From positions 62,001 to 126,000 of the forward strand of contig JAYWHX010000009.1 of the NCBI GenBank assembly GCA_043777375.1: a stretch of DNA of 64,000 bases. The letters run 5' to 3'. Shown in pieces: positions 25,379 through 34,688 of the stretch. Below the pieces are notes generated by a model. That model was not told the origin of the DNA, did no database searches, and saw only the letters and a list, made by a program, of their open reading frames with translations. Both the position numbers and the translations under genes were made by a program. The stretch comes from TH-plancto1 sp043777375 (GTDB lineage: Bacteria; Planctomycetota; Planctomycetia; Planctomycetales; Planctomycetaceae). Numbering within the stretch: position 1 is the stretch's first letter; every line of letters begins with the position of its first letter.

Positions 25379-26917
25379 CTATGGGGCCTGCTTGACCTTG
25401 CCGGTCTTCGACGGCGGATTCAGACCGTCCGTGGGCTGCTTCCACAGACGCCACGGATCATTCAGCCGTCGCATTTCTGAGAGCAACAACCCCTCCATCT
25501 CATCCAGCTTTTCGGCGTAACGAGGATCACTCGCGAGATTGGTCTGCCCCGCAGTGGGTGTGACTCCGGTCAACGCGATCACGCCCGGATCAGCATGCTG
25601 CGGAAGCAGTTCATCCGGGTTCTCCTCCAGATTGAACAGCTGGGTTTCGCGGACCGCACCGTCTAATACGTCATATTGAATCAGCTTCCACTTCCCATGT
25701 TTGACGCAGCGCATCCCGGGTTTTGTCCCACCGCAGTAAGCTCCGTAGAGAACGTCACGCATCGTCTGTTGTCGACCTTCCAACACCGGACGAAAGCTGA
25801 TGCCCTCATTCGATTCGGGAGCAGGCACCCCAGTCAGGTCACAGAACGTGGCGAGTAGATCCAGCAAGTAAACATTTCCTTCGACGCGACTCCCCGGCTT
25901 GATGCCCGGACCGCGCACGATCAGCGGCACCCGCCAAGTGTGCTGGTACAGATTCTGCTTCCCCTGGAGCCCGTGCCGCCCGATCGCCATCCCGTGATCC
26001 GACGTATAGAAGATGTAGGTGTTGTCGAGTTCTCCCATCGCTTCGAGCTTCTGCAACACTCGCCCGATTTGGATGTCAATATTCTCACTGCAAGCGAACT
26101 GCCGTCCGATCTCGTTGCGAATCGTGCCAGCGTCTCGTCGGGCCCAGACTCCACTGACATCAACCTCATCCCGTAAATTCGGATGTCCATGGGGGAACGG
26201 ATGGGCAGGCAAATAATTCGGCGGCAACGGAGGCTGCTGATCGTTCAACGAGGGTGGGCGAGTTTTGTCCGTGTGGTTCGTTGCCCCATACTTCGCCAGC
26301 AGTTCGGGCTTGCCATCGCGTTCATCATGCGGGTGAGAGAAGCTAAAGTCGATCAAGAACGGGTCGGTGTCCTGCGTTGCTTCCCTGGCCTGCAGGTACT
26401 CCAAAACTCGCTCACTGTGCCACGCACTCCCCGTCTCATCCGTGGGGCCACGTTTGGTGGCATCGTGCCGCACGGTGAAGAGCTCGTTGGCTGCTTCGTA
26501 GCTGTTCCCCTGTTTACAGGTTCGCATCGTGTCGTACGCCGCCCGGTTAAAGACAGCTGGGATCGTGCTCTGTGGCAAATCTGGGGGACAGCGGTCTAGT
26601 CCTTCAGGAGCAATCGGCAGATGCCATAGTGTCCGTCCGCACATGATCATATGCCGCGAAGGAGTACACACCGCGCCCGAGAATGACCCCATGTGGTACG
26701 CCCCATCGAAGGTCATCCCCTCGCGAGCCAGTCGCTCGATATTCGGTGCCTCCAATTTCGATTGCGGGTTGTAAACCTTCAGATCAAACGGGGACTGATC
26801 ATCGACCAAGATGAAGAGGATATTGGGACGCTTGGCGGCGACCGCATCCGCTCCAGCGATCAGTGAAGTCCAGCCGACCAGCGTAAACAGTGCCAGAATG
26901 AGAAATCGAAAATGCAT
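25379..26917 (-). CDS. Secreted Cys-type sulfatase (arylsulfatase family)
   Basis: A 512-aa sulfatase with signal peptide (FLILALFTLVGWTSLIAGADA). The formylglycine signature is CTPSR with Cys84, to be converted by an anaerobic or FGE-type maturase not seen here. Metal ligands are in ILFILVDDQ (Asp39, Asp40), and later SFSHPHDER, YTSDHGMAIGRHG and the Lys in LQGKQN fit the active site. Such enzymes release sulfate from algal polysaccharides or glycans; planctomycetes carry large sets. It is divergent from the SGNH-dehydrogenase fusion gene, with a 206-base spacer between them. Confidence 0.93.
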   Translation of the reverse strand: MHFRFLILALFTLVGWTSLIAGADAVAAKRPNILFILVDDQSPFDLKVYNPQSKLEAPNIERLAREGMTFDGAYHMGSFSGAVCTPSRHMIMCGRTLWHLPIAPEGLDRCPPDLPQSTIPAVFNRAAYDTMRTCKQGNSYEAANELFTVRHDATKRGPTDETGSAWHSERVLEYLQAREATQDTDPFLIDFSFSHPHDERDGKPELLAKYGATNHTDKTRPPSLNDQQPPLPPNYLPAHPFPHGHPNLRDEVDVSGVWARRDAGTIRNEIGRQFACSENIDIQIGRVLQKLEAMGELDNTYIFYTSDHGMAIGRHGLQGKQNLYQHTWRVPLIVRGPGIKPGSRVEGNVYLLDLLATFCDLTGVPAPESNEGISFRPVLEGRQQTMRDVLYGAYCGGTKPGMRCVKHGKWKLIQYDVLDGAVRETQLFNLEENPDELLPQHADPGVIALTGVTPTAGQTNLASDPRYAEKLDEMEGLLLSEMRRLNDPWRLWKQPTDGLNPPSKTGKVKQAP

Positions 26918-27123
26918 GATGAGGGTCGCCTGCCATGGGGGATCGTAGACTCACATGATCCTCGCGCATCGGCTGACCAACTGCAAATGAGTCGGCGGTC
27001 TCCTCAACCGCCTCCATTCCCCGGGTATCGATTCGGTGTTTCCGATGCGTTTACATCCCATACCCAACACGCCAGAATTGGGAGCAGCCCGAGGAAGCAC
27101 CTCGACCGCCTTCCCCTTCGATC

Positions 27124-29754
27124 ATGAGTCGCTCCATGCTGCGTTTGATTGCCTTTGTGACCTTGCTGGGTCTGTCGTGGAGTCTGTGTGCCAGCACACA
27201 TGCGGAGACACCACTCACGGTCAATCCCGGTGACAAGATCGTGGTGATCGGAAATACATTTGCCGAGCGAATGTCGTTCTTCGGGCATTACGAAACTCGG
27301 CTCCATGCCCGGTACCCAGAGCACCAGCTGGTGTTCCGCAACCTAGGCTGGTCAGCCGATGAAGTCGCACTGCGTCCTCGGCAGGATAAGTTCGAGGATC
27401 ACGGTCACCGCCTGGAAGACCACAAGCCGCAGGTCATCATCGCTGCGTTCGGATTCAACGAATCCTTTGGCGGCGAGAAGGGTCTGCCTAGGTTCGAGCA
27501 GCAGCTGACCGACTTCATCAAGACGACCACCACGACCAGCTACGATGGGAAGTCGCCACCACGCCTGGTGTTGCTCTCCCCCATCGCCAACGAAGACCGC
27601 ACCGACCGCAAGATCCTGGCAGGCACCTGGAATAACGCGCGGCTGGAGATGTACACCTCTGCGATGAAGAAGATTGCCGACGAGCACAAGGTGGCCTGCG
27701 TCGACCTGTTCCACCCCACCCTGAAGTTGTTTGCGGAATCGACAGCCTCCAAGAAGTTCTTAACGATCAACGGCGTCCACTTGAGTGATGCGGGCTACGC
27801 GGCACTGTCTCCGATCATGGATGAAGCCCTGAGCGGTGCGGCCCCCGCTCTGCGGTGCAATTTGGAAAAGCTGCATGCGGAAGTGCAGGAGAAGAACAAG
27901 CAGTTCTATTACGACTACCGCGCAGTCAATGGCTGTTACATCTACGGACAGCGCAAGACCCCGTTCGGTGTCGAGAACTTCCCTGCGGAATTCGCCAAGC
28001 TGAGGAAGATGATCGCCGTCCGCGATGGCCGTATTTGGCAGGTGGCGAAGGGCGGGACACCATCGCAACATATTGATGACAGCGGCACCGGCGAGTTCGT
28101 GAATACGGCCACGAACTTCAAGAGTGAAGTTCACATCACCACACCCGCAGAGGCCAAAGCCAGCTTCACGCTGCCACCCGATTACGAAATCTCGCTGTAT
28201 GCCTCGGAGGTGGAGTTCCCCGACCTCAAGGACCCCGTCGCAATCACCTTCGACGGGCAAGGCCGCTTGTGGGTCACGACGAATCCCTCGTACCCGCAGT
28301 ACCTGCCCGGAACTCCTCCGGATGACAAGATCCTAATCCTCGAAGACGCCGACCACGATGGGAAGGCCGACAAGCAGACCGTCTTCGCACGCGGACTTCA
28401 CCTGCCGATCGGCATCGAACTCGCTGACGGGGGAGCCTATGTCTCACTCCAACCAAATCTACACTTCCTCAAAGACAACGACGGTGATGATGTCGCCGAC
28501 ACCAATGATGTGATCCTGCATGGTTTCGACACAGCTGACTCACACCACTCGATCAGCGCTTTCGAAGGCGGACCCGGCGGCGAAATGTACTTCCAGGAAG
28601 GGACATTCCACTTCTCGCAGATCGAGACACCATATGGTCCCGAGCGGATCAAGAATGCAGGTGTCTTCCGATATGAGCCGAAGACGGAAAAGCTGGACGT
28701 GTTCGTCTCGTACGGTTTCGCGAATCCCTGGGGCCACTGCTTCAATGACTGGGGCCAAAACTTCATCGCTGATGCTTCCGGAGGAGCCAACTACTTTGCA
28801 GCTGCGTTCTCGGGCGATCTCGATTACCCGAGGAAGCACCCGAATTTGAAAGAGTTTCTCGTCAAGCAATGGCGTCCGACCAGCGGTTGCGAAATTGTGT
28901 CGAGTCGGCATTTCCCCGATGACATGCAGGGGGACTACCTCATTAATAACTGCATCGGGTTCCAGGGGACTTTGCAGTACCGCTTCAAGACTGAGGACAA
29001 GCCGCAGTCTGGATTCTCGGCCGACCCCGTGGAACCACTGGTGCGGTCGTCCGATCCCAACTATCGTCCCGTTGACCTGGTCCTGGGACCAGATGGAGCC
29101 CTGTACATCGCTGATTGGTTCAACCCGCTGGTGGGTCACATGCAACACTCGTTGCGTGACCCGAACCGTGACCATGTGCACGGACGAATCTGGCGCGTGA
29201 CTCATAAGAACCGCCCACTTGTCGAAATCGCACAGACGACAGGCGCCCCGATCGAGAATCTGCTGGAGTTGCTGAAGACTCCTGAACTGCGGACCCGTGA
29301 GAAGGCTCGCCTGGAACTCCGCGGACGCGACGAGGCCCAAGTGATGGCCGCCGTCAACAAGTGGTTGGCGGGCCTGACAGGTGAAGAGAGTGCGAACGAA
29401 CATCTGCGGCTCGAAGCCCTGTGGGTGAAGCAGCAGCACGATGTGGTTGATGTCGCTCTGCTCAAGCAGCTGTTGGCCTCCAAGGAGCCGAAGGCCCGCG
29501 CCGCTGCGACTCGCGTGCTGTGCTACCAGCGTGATCGCGTTCCAGAAGTGTTGACTGTCCTCGAAACTCTCGTGAACGACGAACATCCACAAGTCCGCTT
29601 GGAGGCCGTTCGTGCGCTCAGCTTCTTCGATAGCCAGGCCGCTCTCGATGTCGCCGTACAGTCGCTCATTCACGAGCAGGACGTGTATCTGGAGTATGTT
29701 CTGAAAGAAACGACCGCCACGTTGGATGAACGCATCAAACGTGCGGGGAAGTAA
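27124..29754 (+). CDS. SGNH hydrolase fused to PVC-type membrane-bound dehydrogenase with HEAT repeats
   Basis: An 876-aa exported protein with signal peptide (LRLIAFVTLLGLSWSLCAS). Residues about 30-250 resemble a GDSL/SGNH hydrolase: IVVIGNTFAERM in place of the usual GDS block, FRNLGWSADE, IIAAFGFNESFGG and the C-terminal INGVHLSDAGYAAL with the family's D-x-x-H-like segment. Residues about 340-700 form the beta-propeller of the Pirellula/Verrucomicrobium-type dehydrogenase: AITFDGQGRLWVTTNPSYPQ, DDKILILEDADHDGKAD, SISAFEGGPGGEMYFQEG, DLVLGPDGALYIADWFNP. HEAT-like repeats follow. There is no CxxCH haem site, present in many relatives, so an external electron acceptor would be needed. Confidence 0.85.
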   Translation: MSRSMLRLIAFVTLLGLSWSLCASTHAETPLTVNPGDKIVVIGNTFAERMSFFGHYETRLHARYPEHQLVFRNLGWSADEVALRPRQDKFEDHGHRLEDHKPQVIIAAFGFNESFGGEKGLPRFEQQLTDFIKTTTTTSYDGKSPPRLVLLSPIANEDRTDRKILAGTWNNARLEMYTSAMKKIADEHKVACVDLFHPTLKLFAESTASKKFLTINGVHLSDAGYAALSPIMDEALSGAAPALRCNLEKLHAEVQEKNKQFYYDYRAVNGCYIYGQRKTPFGVENFPAEFAKLRKMIAVRDGRIWQVAKGGTPSQHIDDSGTGEFVNTATNFKSEVHITTPAEAKASFTLPPDYEISLYASEVEFPDLKDPVAITFDGQGRLWVTTNPSYPQYLPGTPPDDKILILEDADHDGKADKQTVFARGLHLPIGIELADGGAYVSLQPNLHFLKDNDGDDVADTNDVILHGFDTADSHHSISAFEGGPGGEMYFQEGTFHFSQIETPYGPERIKNAGVFRYEPKTEKLDVFVSYGFANPWGHCFNDWGQNFIADASGGANYFAAAFSGDLDYPRKHPNLKEFLVKQWRPTSGCEIVSSRHFPDDMQGDYLINNCIGFQGTLQYRFKTEDKPQSGFSADPVEPLVRSSDPNYRPVDLVLGPDGALYIADWFNPLVGHMQHSLRDPNRDHVHGRIWRVTHKNRPLVEIAQTTGAPIENLLELLKTPELRTREKARLELRGRDEAQVMAAVNKWLAGLTGEESANEHLRLEALWVKQQHDVVDVALLKQLLASKEPKARAAATRVLCYQRDRVPEVLTVLETLVNDEHPQVRLEAVRALSFFDSQAALDVAVQSLIHEQDVYLEYVLKETTATLDERIKRAGK

Positions 29755-29762
29755 GGGAGAAG

Positions 29763-29844
29763 TTTTCAGTGGTCAGTTTTCAGTCGTCATTCAACACGAG
29801 CGGAATGTTTGTGCGGACTGATGACTTCGAACTGAACACTAAAA
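29763..29844. repeat. Imperfect inverted repeat with TTTTCAGT units
   Basis: The left arm at 29763-29789 (TTTTCAGTGGTCAGTTTTCA...) and right arm at 29819-29844 are reverse complements with a few mismatches around a 29-base centre. The left arm repeats the unit CAGTnnTCAGT. It sits between the fusion gene stop and the flavoprotein ribosome site. Confidence 0.7.
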
Positions 29845-29863
29845 TCTCAACGTAGGAGGCAGC

Positions 29864-30424
29864 ATGCAGGGTCGCGAAATCTTGATCGGAGTCACGGGCG
29901 GGATCGCTGCCTACAAGACAGCTGATCTCGTCAGCAAGCTCGTGCAGTCCGGCGCTCGCGTCTCGGTCGTGATGACCGCAGCTGCGAGGCAGTTCATCGG
30001 AGCGACCACGTTTGAGGCCCTGACCGGGCGCCCTGTCAACGAGAGCATCTTTACCCCTCATGAGCACCATCTGGGCGAGCACATCGGCCTGGCCCGGCGG
30101 GCAGAACTGTATGTGATCGCTCCGGCCAGTGCGGATTGCCTGCACAAGCTCGCTCACGGGGCCGCGGAGGATCTGGTCAGTCTGCTGGCACTGACGACAA
30201 CCTGCCCGATTTTACTGGCTCCGGCCATGAACAACGAGATGTGGAGCAAGCCCTCGGTCCAGAGAAACGTCCAGCAGGTTCGGGCCGACGGACTGCACAC
30301 CATTGGTCCGCAGGATGGCTGGCTCAGCTGTGGTGCGACGGGGCCGGGTCGGATGGAGGAGCCAGCTACGATTGTGAAGGAATGCCGCAGACTTCTGGGA
30401 CAGATCAAGCCGCGTGAGACGTAA
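29864..30424 (+). CDS. CoaC-type flavoprotein (phosphopantothenoylcysteine decarboxylase domain only)
   Basis: A 186-aa HFCD-family flavoprotein. The N-terminus has ILIGVTGGIAAYKTADL, the FMN site APASADCLHKLAHGAAEDL follows, and the diagnostic substrate-clamp motif APAMNNEMW is intact. Full bifunctional CoaBC is about 400 aa; here the synthetase half (CoaB) is missing and the gene ends after the decarboxylase domain. The catalytic His is probably that in HIGLARRAEL. TAGGAGGCAGC precedes the ATG. It makes pantetheine phosphate for coenzyme A if CoaB is encoded elsewhere; a role on another peptidyl or thiol substrate is possible. Confidence 0.87.
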   Translation: MQGREILIGVTGGIAAYKTADLVSKLVQSGARVSVVMTAAARQFIGATTFEALTGRPVNESIFTPHEHHLGEHIGLARRAELYVIAPASADCLHKLAHGAAEDLVSLLALTTTCPILLAPAMNNEMWSKPSVQRNVQQVRADGLHTIGPQDGWLSCGATGPGRMEEPATIVKECRRLLGQIKPRET

Positions 30425-30524
30425 GCTATCGCAGTTTGCGGCGAGTGTTCAGAAATCGATTGACCGTTCGCCACACTCGACTAGCATGGCATCCTGACGC
30501 GACATCCGAAGTGAAGGCCCCCTC

Positions 30525-30899
30525 ATGCTCTCTTCCAAAAAACCGAGAATCATTCACGAAGGCGATATCACCATCGTCGAATTTGGCGATGATCTCCAGC
30601 ATCTGGGTGAGGATGTGATGCCCGTCGTCGCTCAATCCGTACAAGATGCGGGGGAATCGCTGGTGCCGAAAGTGTTAATTGACCTCAGCAGTGTCAAGTT
30701 TTTCGGTTCATCATTTATCGAAGTCTTGTACCGTCTGTGGAAGCAGATGGAGAGCCGAAACGGGCAGTTTGTGATTTGTGGGCTGCATCAGTATTGCCGA
30801 GAGGTCTTGGAAGTCACGAATCTCGACAAGCTGTGGACGATCACGGTGGACCGCGAATCGGGTTTGGCGGCACTGCGGACTCCTCCGACGAAATCTTAG
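30525..30899 (+). CDS. STAS-domain protein (anti-sigma factor antagonist-like)
   Basis: A 124-aa single STAS domain. The beta-alpha order is visible: ITIVEFGDDLQHLGED, VLIDLSSVKFFGSSFIEVLYRLWKQM and FVICGLHQYCREVLEVTNLDKLWTI. In SpoIIAA-like antagonists a Ser/Thr in the DLSxVxFxxSS segment is phosphorylated; here Ser residues in FFGSSF fill that place. No anti-sigma kinase or sigma factor lies next to it. It lies 100 bases downstream of the CoaC-like gene. Confidence 0.85.
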   Translation: MLSSKKPRIIHEGDITIVEFGDDLQHLGEDVMPVVAQSVQDAGESLVPKVLIDLSSVKFFGSSFIEVLYRLWKQMESRNGQFVICGLHQYCREVLEVTNLDKLWTITVDRESGLAALRTPPTKS

Positions 30900-30929
30900 C
30901 CCGCTTCCCGACCGACGAGACTTTCACTC

Positions 30930-33221
30930 TTGGCTGTGCCACGCTCACGCCGCGACTCTCTTTCCCCGGCCGAGGTGGCCGCTGGTTCACGCGATTGGTC
31001 TGTCATCGCGTTGGCAGGCCTGCTGGGTGCGAGGTTTTTCCTGCCCACAGAATCGGCAGCTGAGGGTGACACGCTCTGGCTGGTCGTACTGACATTACTC
31101 TACGCCGCCTCGCAACACTTCTTGCGATGGCGAAACGGGGAAGGCCCTCGGCGACCGGATCGTGTTGATGCAGCGATGCTAGCACTGGTTGGGGCGCATC
31201 TCGTGTCAGCGGGAGCAGTGGTCTGCGGATTGGGCCAGAAGCGGGCTGCCATCAACATGGCGTGGGAGTGGATCGCGTCTCTCTTGCTGTGGTTCGAGTT
31301 CCGCAAGCGATTCGAGAGCGGGCACGGCGGGACACTCATTCGGACTGTGCTCACTCTGTGCGTCGTGTTGGCGGCGTATGGCATCTGGCAGAATCAAGTG
31401 TGGTTCAAAGAGAATGCCACGCTGGCTGCCAGTTGGGAATCACTCCACAGCCGAAGCACTCCACTGACTCCCGAGGAAGCGACCCGCCTCGACGCAATCG
31501 ACGATTCACTGGGCTCTGATTTCCGATTGGCGACTGGCGGGACCAAGCGGATGCTGCTCGACCGCATGCGCAGTACAGAGCCCATCGGATGCTTCGGACT
31601 CGCGAACTCGCTCTCGGGTTTGCTCGCCGTCGGACTGTGGCTGACTCTGGCGAATGGGCTGTCACTGTTCAGACGCCCGGTTAACGACGATCCCCAGTTT
31701 GTCCCTGGACTTCTCCAGCGTTGGGGGCCGCAGCTGATCGTCGCAGCTCTTTATGGTCTGCTGGCGGTCTGTCTGATCATGACGAAGAGCCGCACAGCCC
31801 TCGCGGGGGTACTGATCGCGGGAGGAGTCTACTGGTTCGTTCGCCAGACCGGAAAATGGTTTCGTCAGGGCACCATCGCAGCTGTGACTGTCGTGCTGGC
31901 AGCGATGGCGATCATGTCTCTGGCACTCCTGACGGGACTGATCGATCAGGAAGTGATCTCCGAATCGCCCAAGTCGATGAAGTACCGGCTGGAGTACTGG
32001 GCAGCCACGGCGCGGATGATCGTGGAGCATATCTGGCTGGGCTGTGGGCCGGGGAACTTCCGACCGAACTACCTGCATCACAAACTGGCGGGAGCGAGTG
32101 AGGAGATCTTGGACCCTCACAACCTGTTGCTCGATGTCTGGGCGAATGCCGGTGTCGTCGCGTGGGCGGGGCTGATGGCCTTGCTGATCTGGGGAGTGCG
32201 CGCAGGCTGGCGAGCGGTGATAGCCGAGTCAGTGAGCAGTCCTGGCAATCGTCCATTGCCACTGCTGCGCTGGTCCGAAGGAGTGCAATCTGCCCTCGCG
32301 GGACCGGCTCTGGTGATCCTGCAACAAGTGGCGTTCGGTGCTGGCGCTGATGAACGCCTTTGGGTGTTTCTGATCGCGTGTCCGTTTCTGGGAGGGTGGC
32401 TGACTTCACTCTCGTCGGGGATGTCGCGTGCGCCAATCTGGGCTGCGTGGATCGCGCTGTCCATCCATTTGTGCGGAGCGGGCGGGATCGCGATGCCCGC
32501 GATCTTTCAGGTCTGGTCTCTGCTGCTCGCATGTCTGGTGACCGCTCCGCAGCGATTGCTGGCGGAGCCGATCGAGACCGTCGAACCAACGCAGTTGCCA
32601 TATCTGGCGTTACCATTCTCACTGGGAGTCGCCGTAAGCTGCCTGACTCTGGGGATTGTTTGTGTCCGCACGACGCTTGTCCCCAATGCGTTGTGCCGCG
32701 CGAATCTTTCGGATGCCATGATCACCATGGCCACAACCTTTCGGGCGGATCAGGCTGAACGACAACTCATCACGGCCTCCGAGAACGACCCGCTCAATCC
32801 AGAGCCGTGGGTCTTGCTCGTCCAGCTACGCGCGAAGCCGGAGTCCGGAGAGGTGTCCAAGTCAGCCTTGGATGCGGGTACTGAGGCGATTCTCCGCAAC
32901 CCAGAGAACCCCTTGTCGTACGAGCTGCTGGGCGATAAGTATGCGGCGGTCGACCCCGCTTCCGCCGAGATGAAAGCAGCTGCGATCCAGTGGTATCGCG
33001 ATGCGGCCCATCGCTATCCAAACTCGGCGAGGATTCGTTCCTCGTTAGCGATTGCGCTGTACAGCGCAGGCAGTCGACAAGAAGCCGCGAAAGAAGCGAC
33101 GCGAGCCTTAAAGCTCGATGACCTCAACCAAGCTGCGGGCCATGTCGATAAGGTTCTGCTGCCTGAGGTTCGGGAGCAGCTGGAGCAGGCAGTATCGGGT
33201 ACCGCGATTTTGAAGCCCTAA
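30930..33221 (+). CDS. O-antigen ligase/polymerase-like membrane protein with C-terminal TPRs
   Basis: A 763-aa protein with about ten membrane spans in the first 560 residues and a soluble TPR-like tail (ADQAERQLITASENDPLNPEPW, SALDAGTEAILRNPENPLSYELLGDKY). The Wzy_C/WaaL-type core shows in NSLSGLLAVGLWL, MTKSRTALAGVLIAGGVY and the periplasmic loop YRLEYWAATARMIVEHIWLGCGPGNF with HNLLLDVWANAGV, the usual positions for the conserved Arg and His. It starts at a TTG (30930); an in-frame GTG at 30936 is possible. It probably joins or polymerises surface glycans at the outer face of the cytoplasmic membrane. Confidence 0.85.
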   Translation: MAVPRSRRDSLSPAEVAAGSRDWSVIALAGLLGARFFLPTESAAEGDTLWLVVLTLLYAASQHFLRWRNGEGPRRPDRVDAAMLALVGAHLVSAGAVVCGLGQKRAAINMAWEWIASLLLWFEFRKRFESGHGGTLIRTVLTLCVVLAAYGIWQNQVWFKENATLAASWESLHSRSTPLTPEEATRLDAIDDSLGSDFRLATGGTKRMLLDRMRSTEPIGCFGLANSLSGLLAVGLWLTLANGLSLFRRPVNDDPQFVPGLLQRWGPQLIVAALYGLLAVCLIMTKSRTALAGVLIAGGVYWFVRQTGKWFRQGTIAAVTVVLAAMAIMSLALLTGLIDQEVISESPKSMKYRLEYWAATARMIVEHIWLGCGPGNFRPNYLHHKLAGASEEILDPHNLLLDVWANAGVVAWAGLMALLIWGVRAGWRAVIAESVSSPGNRPLPLLRWSEGVQSALAGPALVILQQVAFGAGADERLWVFLIACPFLGGWLTSLSSGMSRAPIWAAWIALSIHLCGAGGIAMPAIFQVWSLLLACLVTAPQRLLAEPIETVEPTQLPYLALPFSLGVAVSCLTLGIVCVRTTLVPNALCRANLSDAMITMATTFRADQAERQLITASENDPLNPEPWVLLVQLRAKPESGEVSKSALDAGTEAILRNPENPLSYELLGDKYAAVDPASAEMKAAAIQWYRDAAHRYPNSARIRSSLAIALYSAGSRQEAAKEATRALKLDDLNQAAGHVDKVLLPEVREQLEQAVSGTAILKP

Positions 33222-33270
33222 GCGTGACAGCAAATTCCGACGAATGCTGCGACGGGACTTCCAAAATGAA

Positions 33271-33309
33271 AACAACCCTTCGATCGATCACCGAAGGGTT
33301 GTTTGATTT
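33271..33309. terminator. Bidirectional rho-independent terminator
   Basis: AACAACCCTTCG (33271-33282) pairs perfectly with CGAAGGGTTGTT (33292-33303) around nine bases, with TGATTTT after it on the plus strand and TTTTCATTTT on the minus strand. It separates the convergent O-antigen ligase and TadC genes. Confidence 0.88.
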
Positions 33310-33329
33310 TCACGCCTCACGCCAATCGT

Positions 33330-34625
33330 TTACCGGCGATCGGCGACTCGACCCGTGACGGACCCACCACCGGTGTTCCCCGTCTGAAGAACTTCCCGGC
33401 CCCGGCCTGTGTAAAAATCGGACAGCTGGATCACAGCGGGACCGAGCAGGAAGAGATAGACGGCAGGGAGCAGGCACAGCACAGTTGGGAACAGGAGCTT
33501 GAACGTAGCGGAGTTGGCCTTTTGGTCGGCTCGCTGACGCATCGTCTCCCGCATGCTGTCGGAGTAGTCAACCAGAGCACTGCTCATGCTCGTGCCCATG
33601 CGGTCGGTTTGAATGATCAAGGATGTGAAGGAGTGGACTTCCGGCACGTCGACCCGCTGGCTAAATCCGGTCAGAGCCTGTTGCATGGAGCCGACTCGAG
33701 ACTGCTCAGTGACAATTCGCAGTTCTTTGGCGAGAGCGGGATAGACCGGCTCCAAGTCGCCACCGACACGTCCCAAAGCCTTGGGAACCGTCATCCCCTG
33801 GCTGACGCACATGTTCAGCAGATCGAGCATGTCGGGCATGCCGTTGCTGATTTCCTTGAGTCGCTCTGCAGCCTTGCTGCGAATGATGAGGGTCGGCAAC
33901 GCCCAGCCTACGATGGGCAGCATGACGATCGCGGCGATCAGAAACGGTTCCAAGCGAGGGGGACCGAACACCAGCAGCAGGCCGCAGACGATGATCGGCA
34001 AAAAGATGCCGAGATAGCGGATTGAGGAGAGATTGTGCCAAGCATTACGTCCGTAGTAACCGGCGTTCTGAAGCGACCGAGTCAGCTCGCGCCGACGCTC
34101 ATCCGATTCTGGAAGCATCGAGGACAGAGTGGTCGTCACGGGACCGAAGACGAGATCGCTGCCATCCCCGAGCGCGGATTCTTCGATGGGCTGCGCGGCG
34201 GCTTCCGTTTTGGATTGTTGTCCCAGGCCGCTGGCGGTGACGTAGTCGGTGTTCCAGATTCCCGACCCGGTGGGCTTGTTGCCGAAGATGCGTGAACGAC
34301 TCCCTTCGGGGGTAATCCGCGAGGTTGAATCGTCGTCGTGAATCGAGGCCACGGTGTCGCGAGTCACCCGCGGCGTTGGCACGGCAGCGACTGCGACTGC
34401 GACTGCAGGAACAGGCGGGACGACTGCAACGGGTGGAATTGGCGGTGGTTGCAGCGGACTCGGTCCGGCTGGTGAAGCAACGGAGCGATGAATGCCGCTG
34501 CCCTTCTCAGGACGGCGCCGAATGGCAGTGTTCTCCTGACGGGAGCGCCACGCTTTGTAAATGATCCGTAAGATCAGGATCACCGACAGCGCGATCATCA
34601 GGGAGACAATGGGAAAGTTTTTCAT
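33330..34625 (-). CDS. tadC: Tad pilus assembly inner-membrane protein TadC (T2SF domain)
   Basis: A 431-aa GspF-type membrane protein. An N-terminal span (IVSLMIALSVILILRIIYKAW) is followed by a long Pro/Ala/Val-rich linker (about 45-150), unusual for TadC, then two spans and the T2SF domain: GMPDMLDLLNMCVSQGMTVPKALGRV and DRMGTSMSSALVDYSDSMRETMRQRADQKANS, with a last span LLFPTVLCLLPAVYLFLLGP. It works with TadB as the platform on which the CpaF ATPase drives pilus extension. It is the last gene of the minus-strand Tad locus. Confidence 0.9.
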   Translation of the reverse strand: MKNFPIVSLMIALSVILILRIIYKAWRSRQENTAIRRRPEKGSGIHRSVASPAGPSPLQPPPIPPVAVVPPVPAVAVAVAAVPTPRVTRDTVASIHDDDSTSRITPEGSRSRIFGNKPTGSGIWNTDYVTASGLGQQSKTEAAAQPIEESALGDGSDLVFGPVTTTLSSMLPESDERRRELTRSLQNAGYYGRNAWHNLSSIRYLGIFLPIIVCGLLLVFGPPRLEPFLIAAIVMLPIVGWALPTLIIRSKAAERLKEISNGMPDMLDLLNMCVSQGMTVPKALGRVGGDLEPVYPALAKELRIVTEQSRVGSMQQALTGFSQRVDVPEVHSFTSLIIQTDRMGTSMSSALVDYSDSMRETMRQRADQKANSATFKLLFPTVLCLLPAVYLFLLGPAVIQLSDFYTGRGREVLQTGNTGGGSVTGRVADRR

Positions 34626-34688
34626 CGCCGGGTCCGTCAGTCAGAAAAGTGTGCGAGGCGGTGAGCGAACAGTGTCAGTATGGGGGTG

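Noticed and set aside
28540..29673. 377-codon frame antisense to the SGNH-dehydrogenase fusion
   Set aside because: No family motifs; the plus-strand protein is clearly recognisable throughout.
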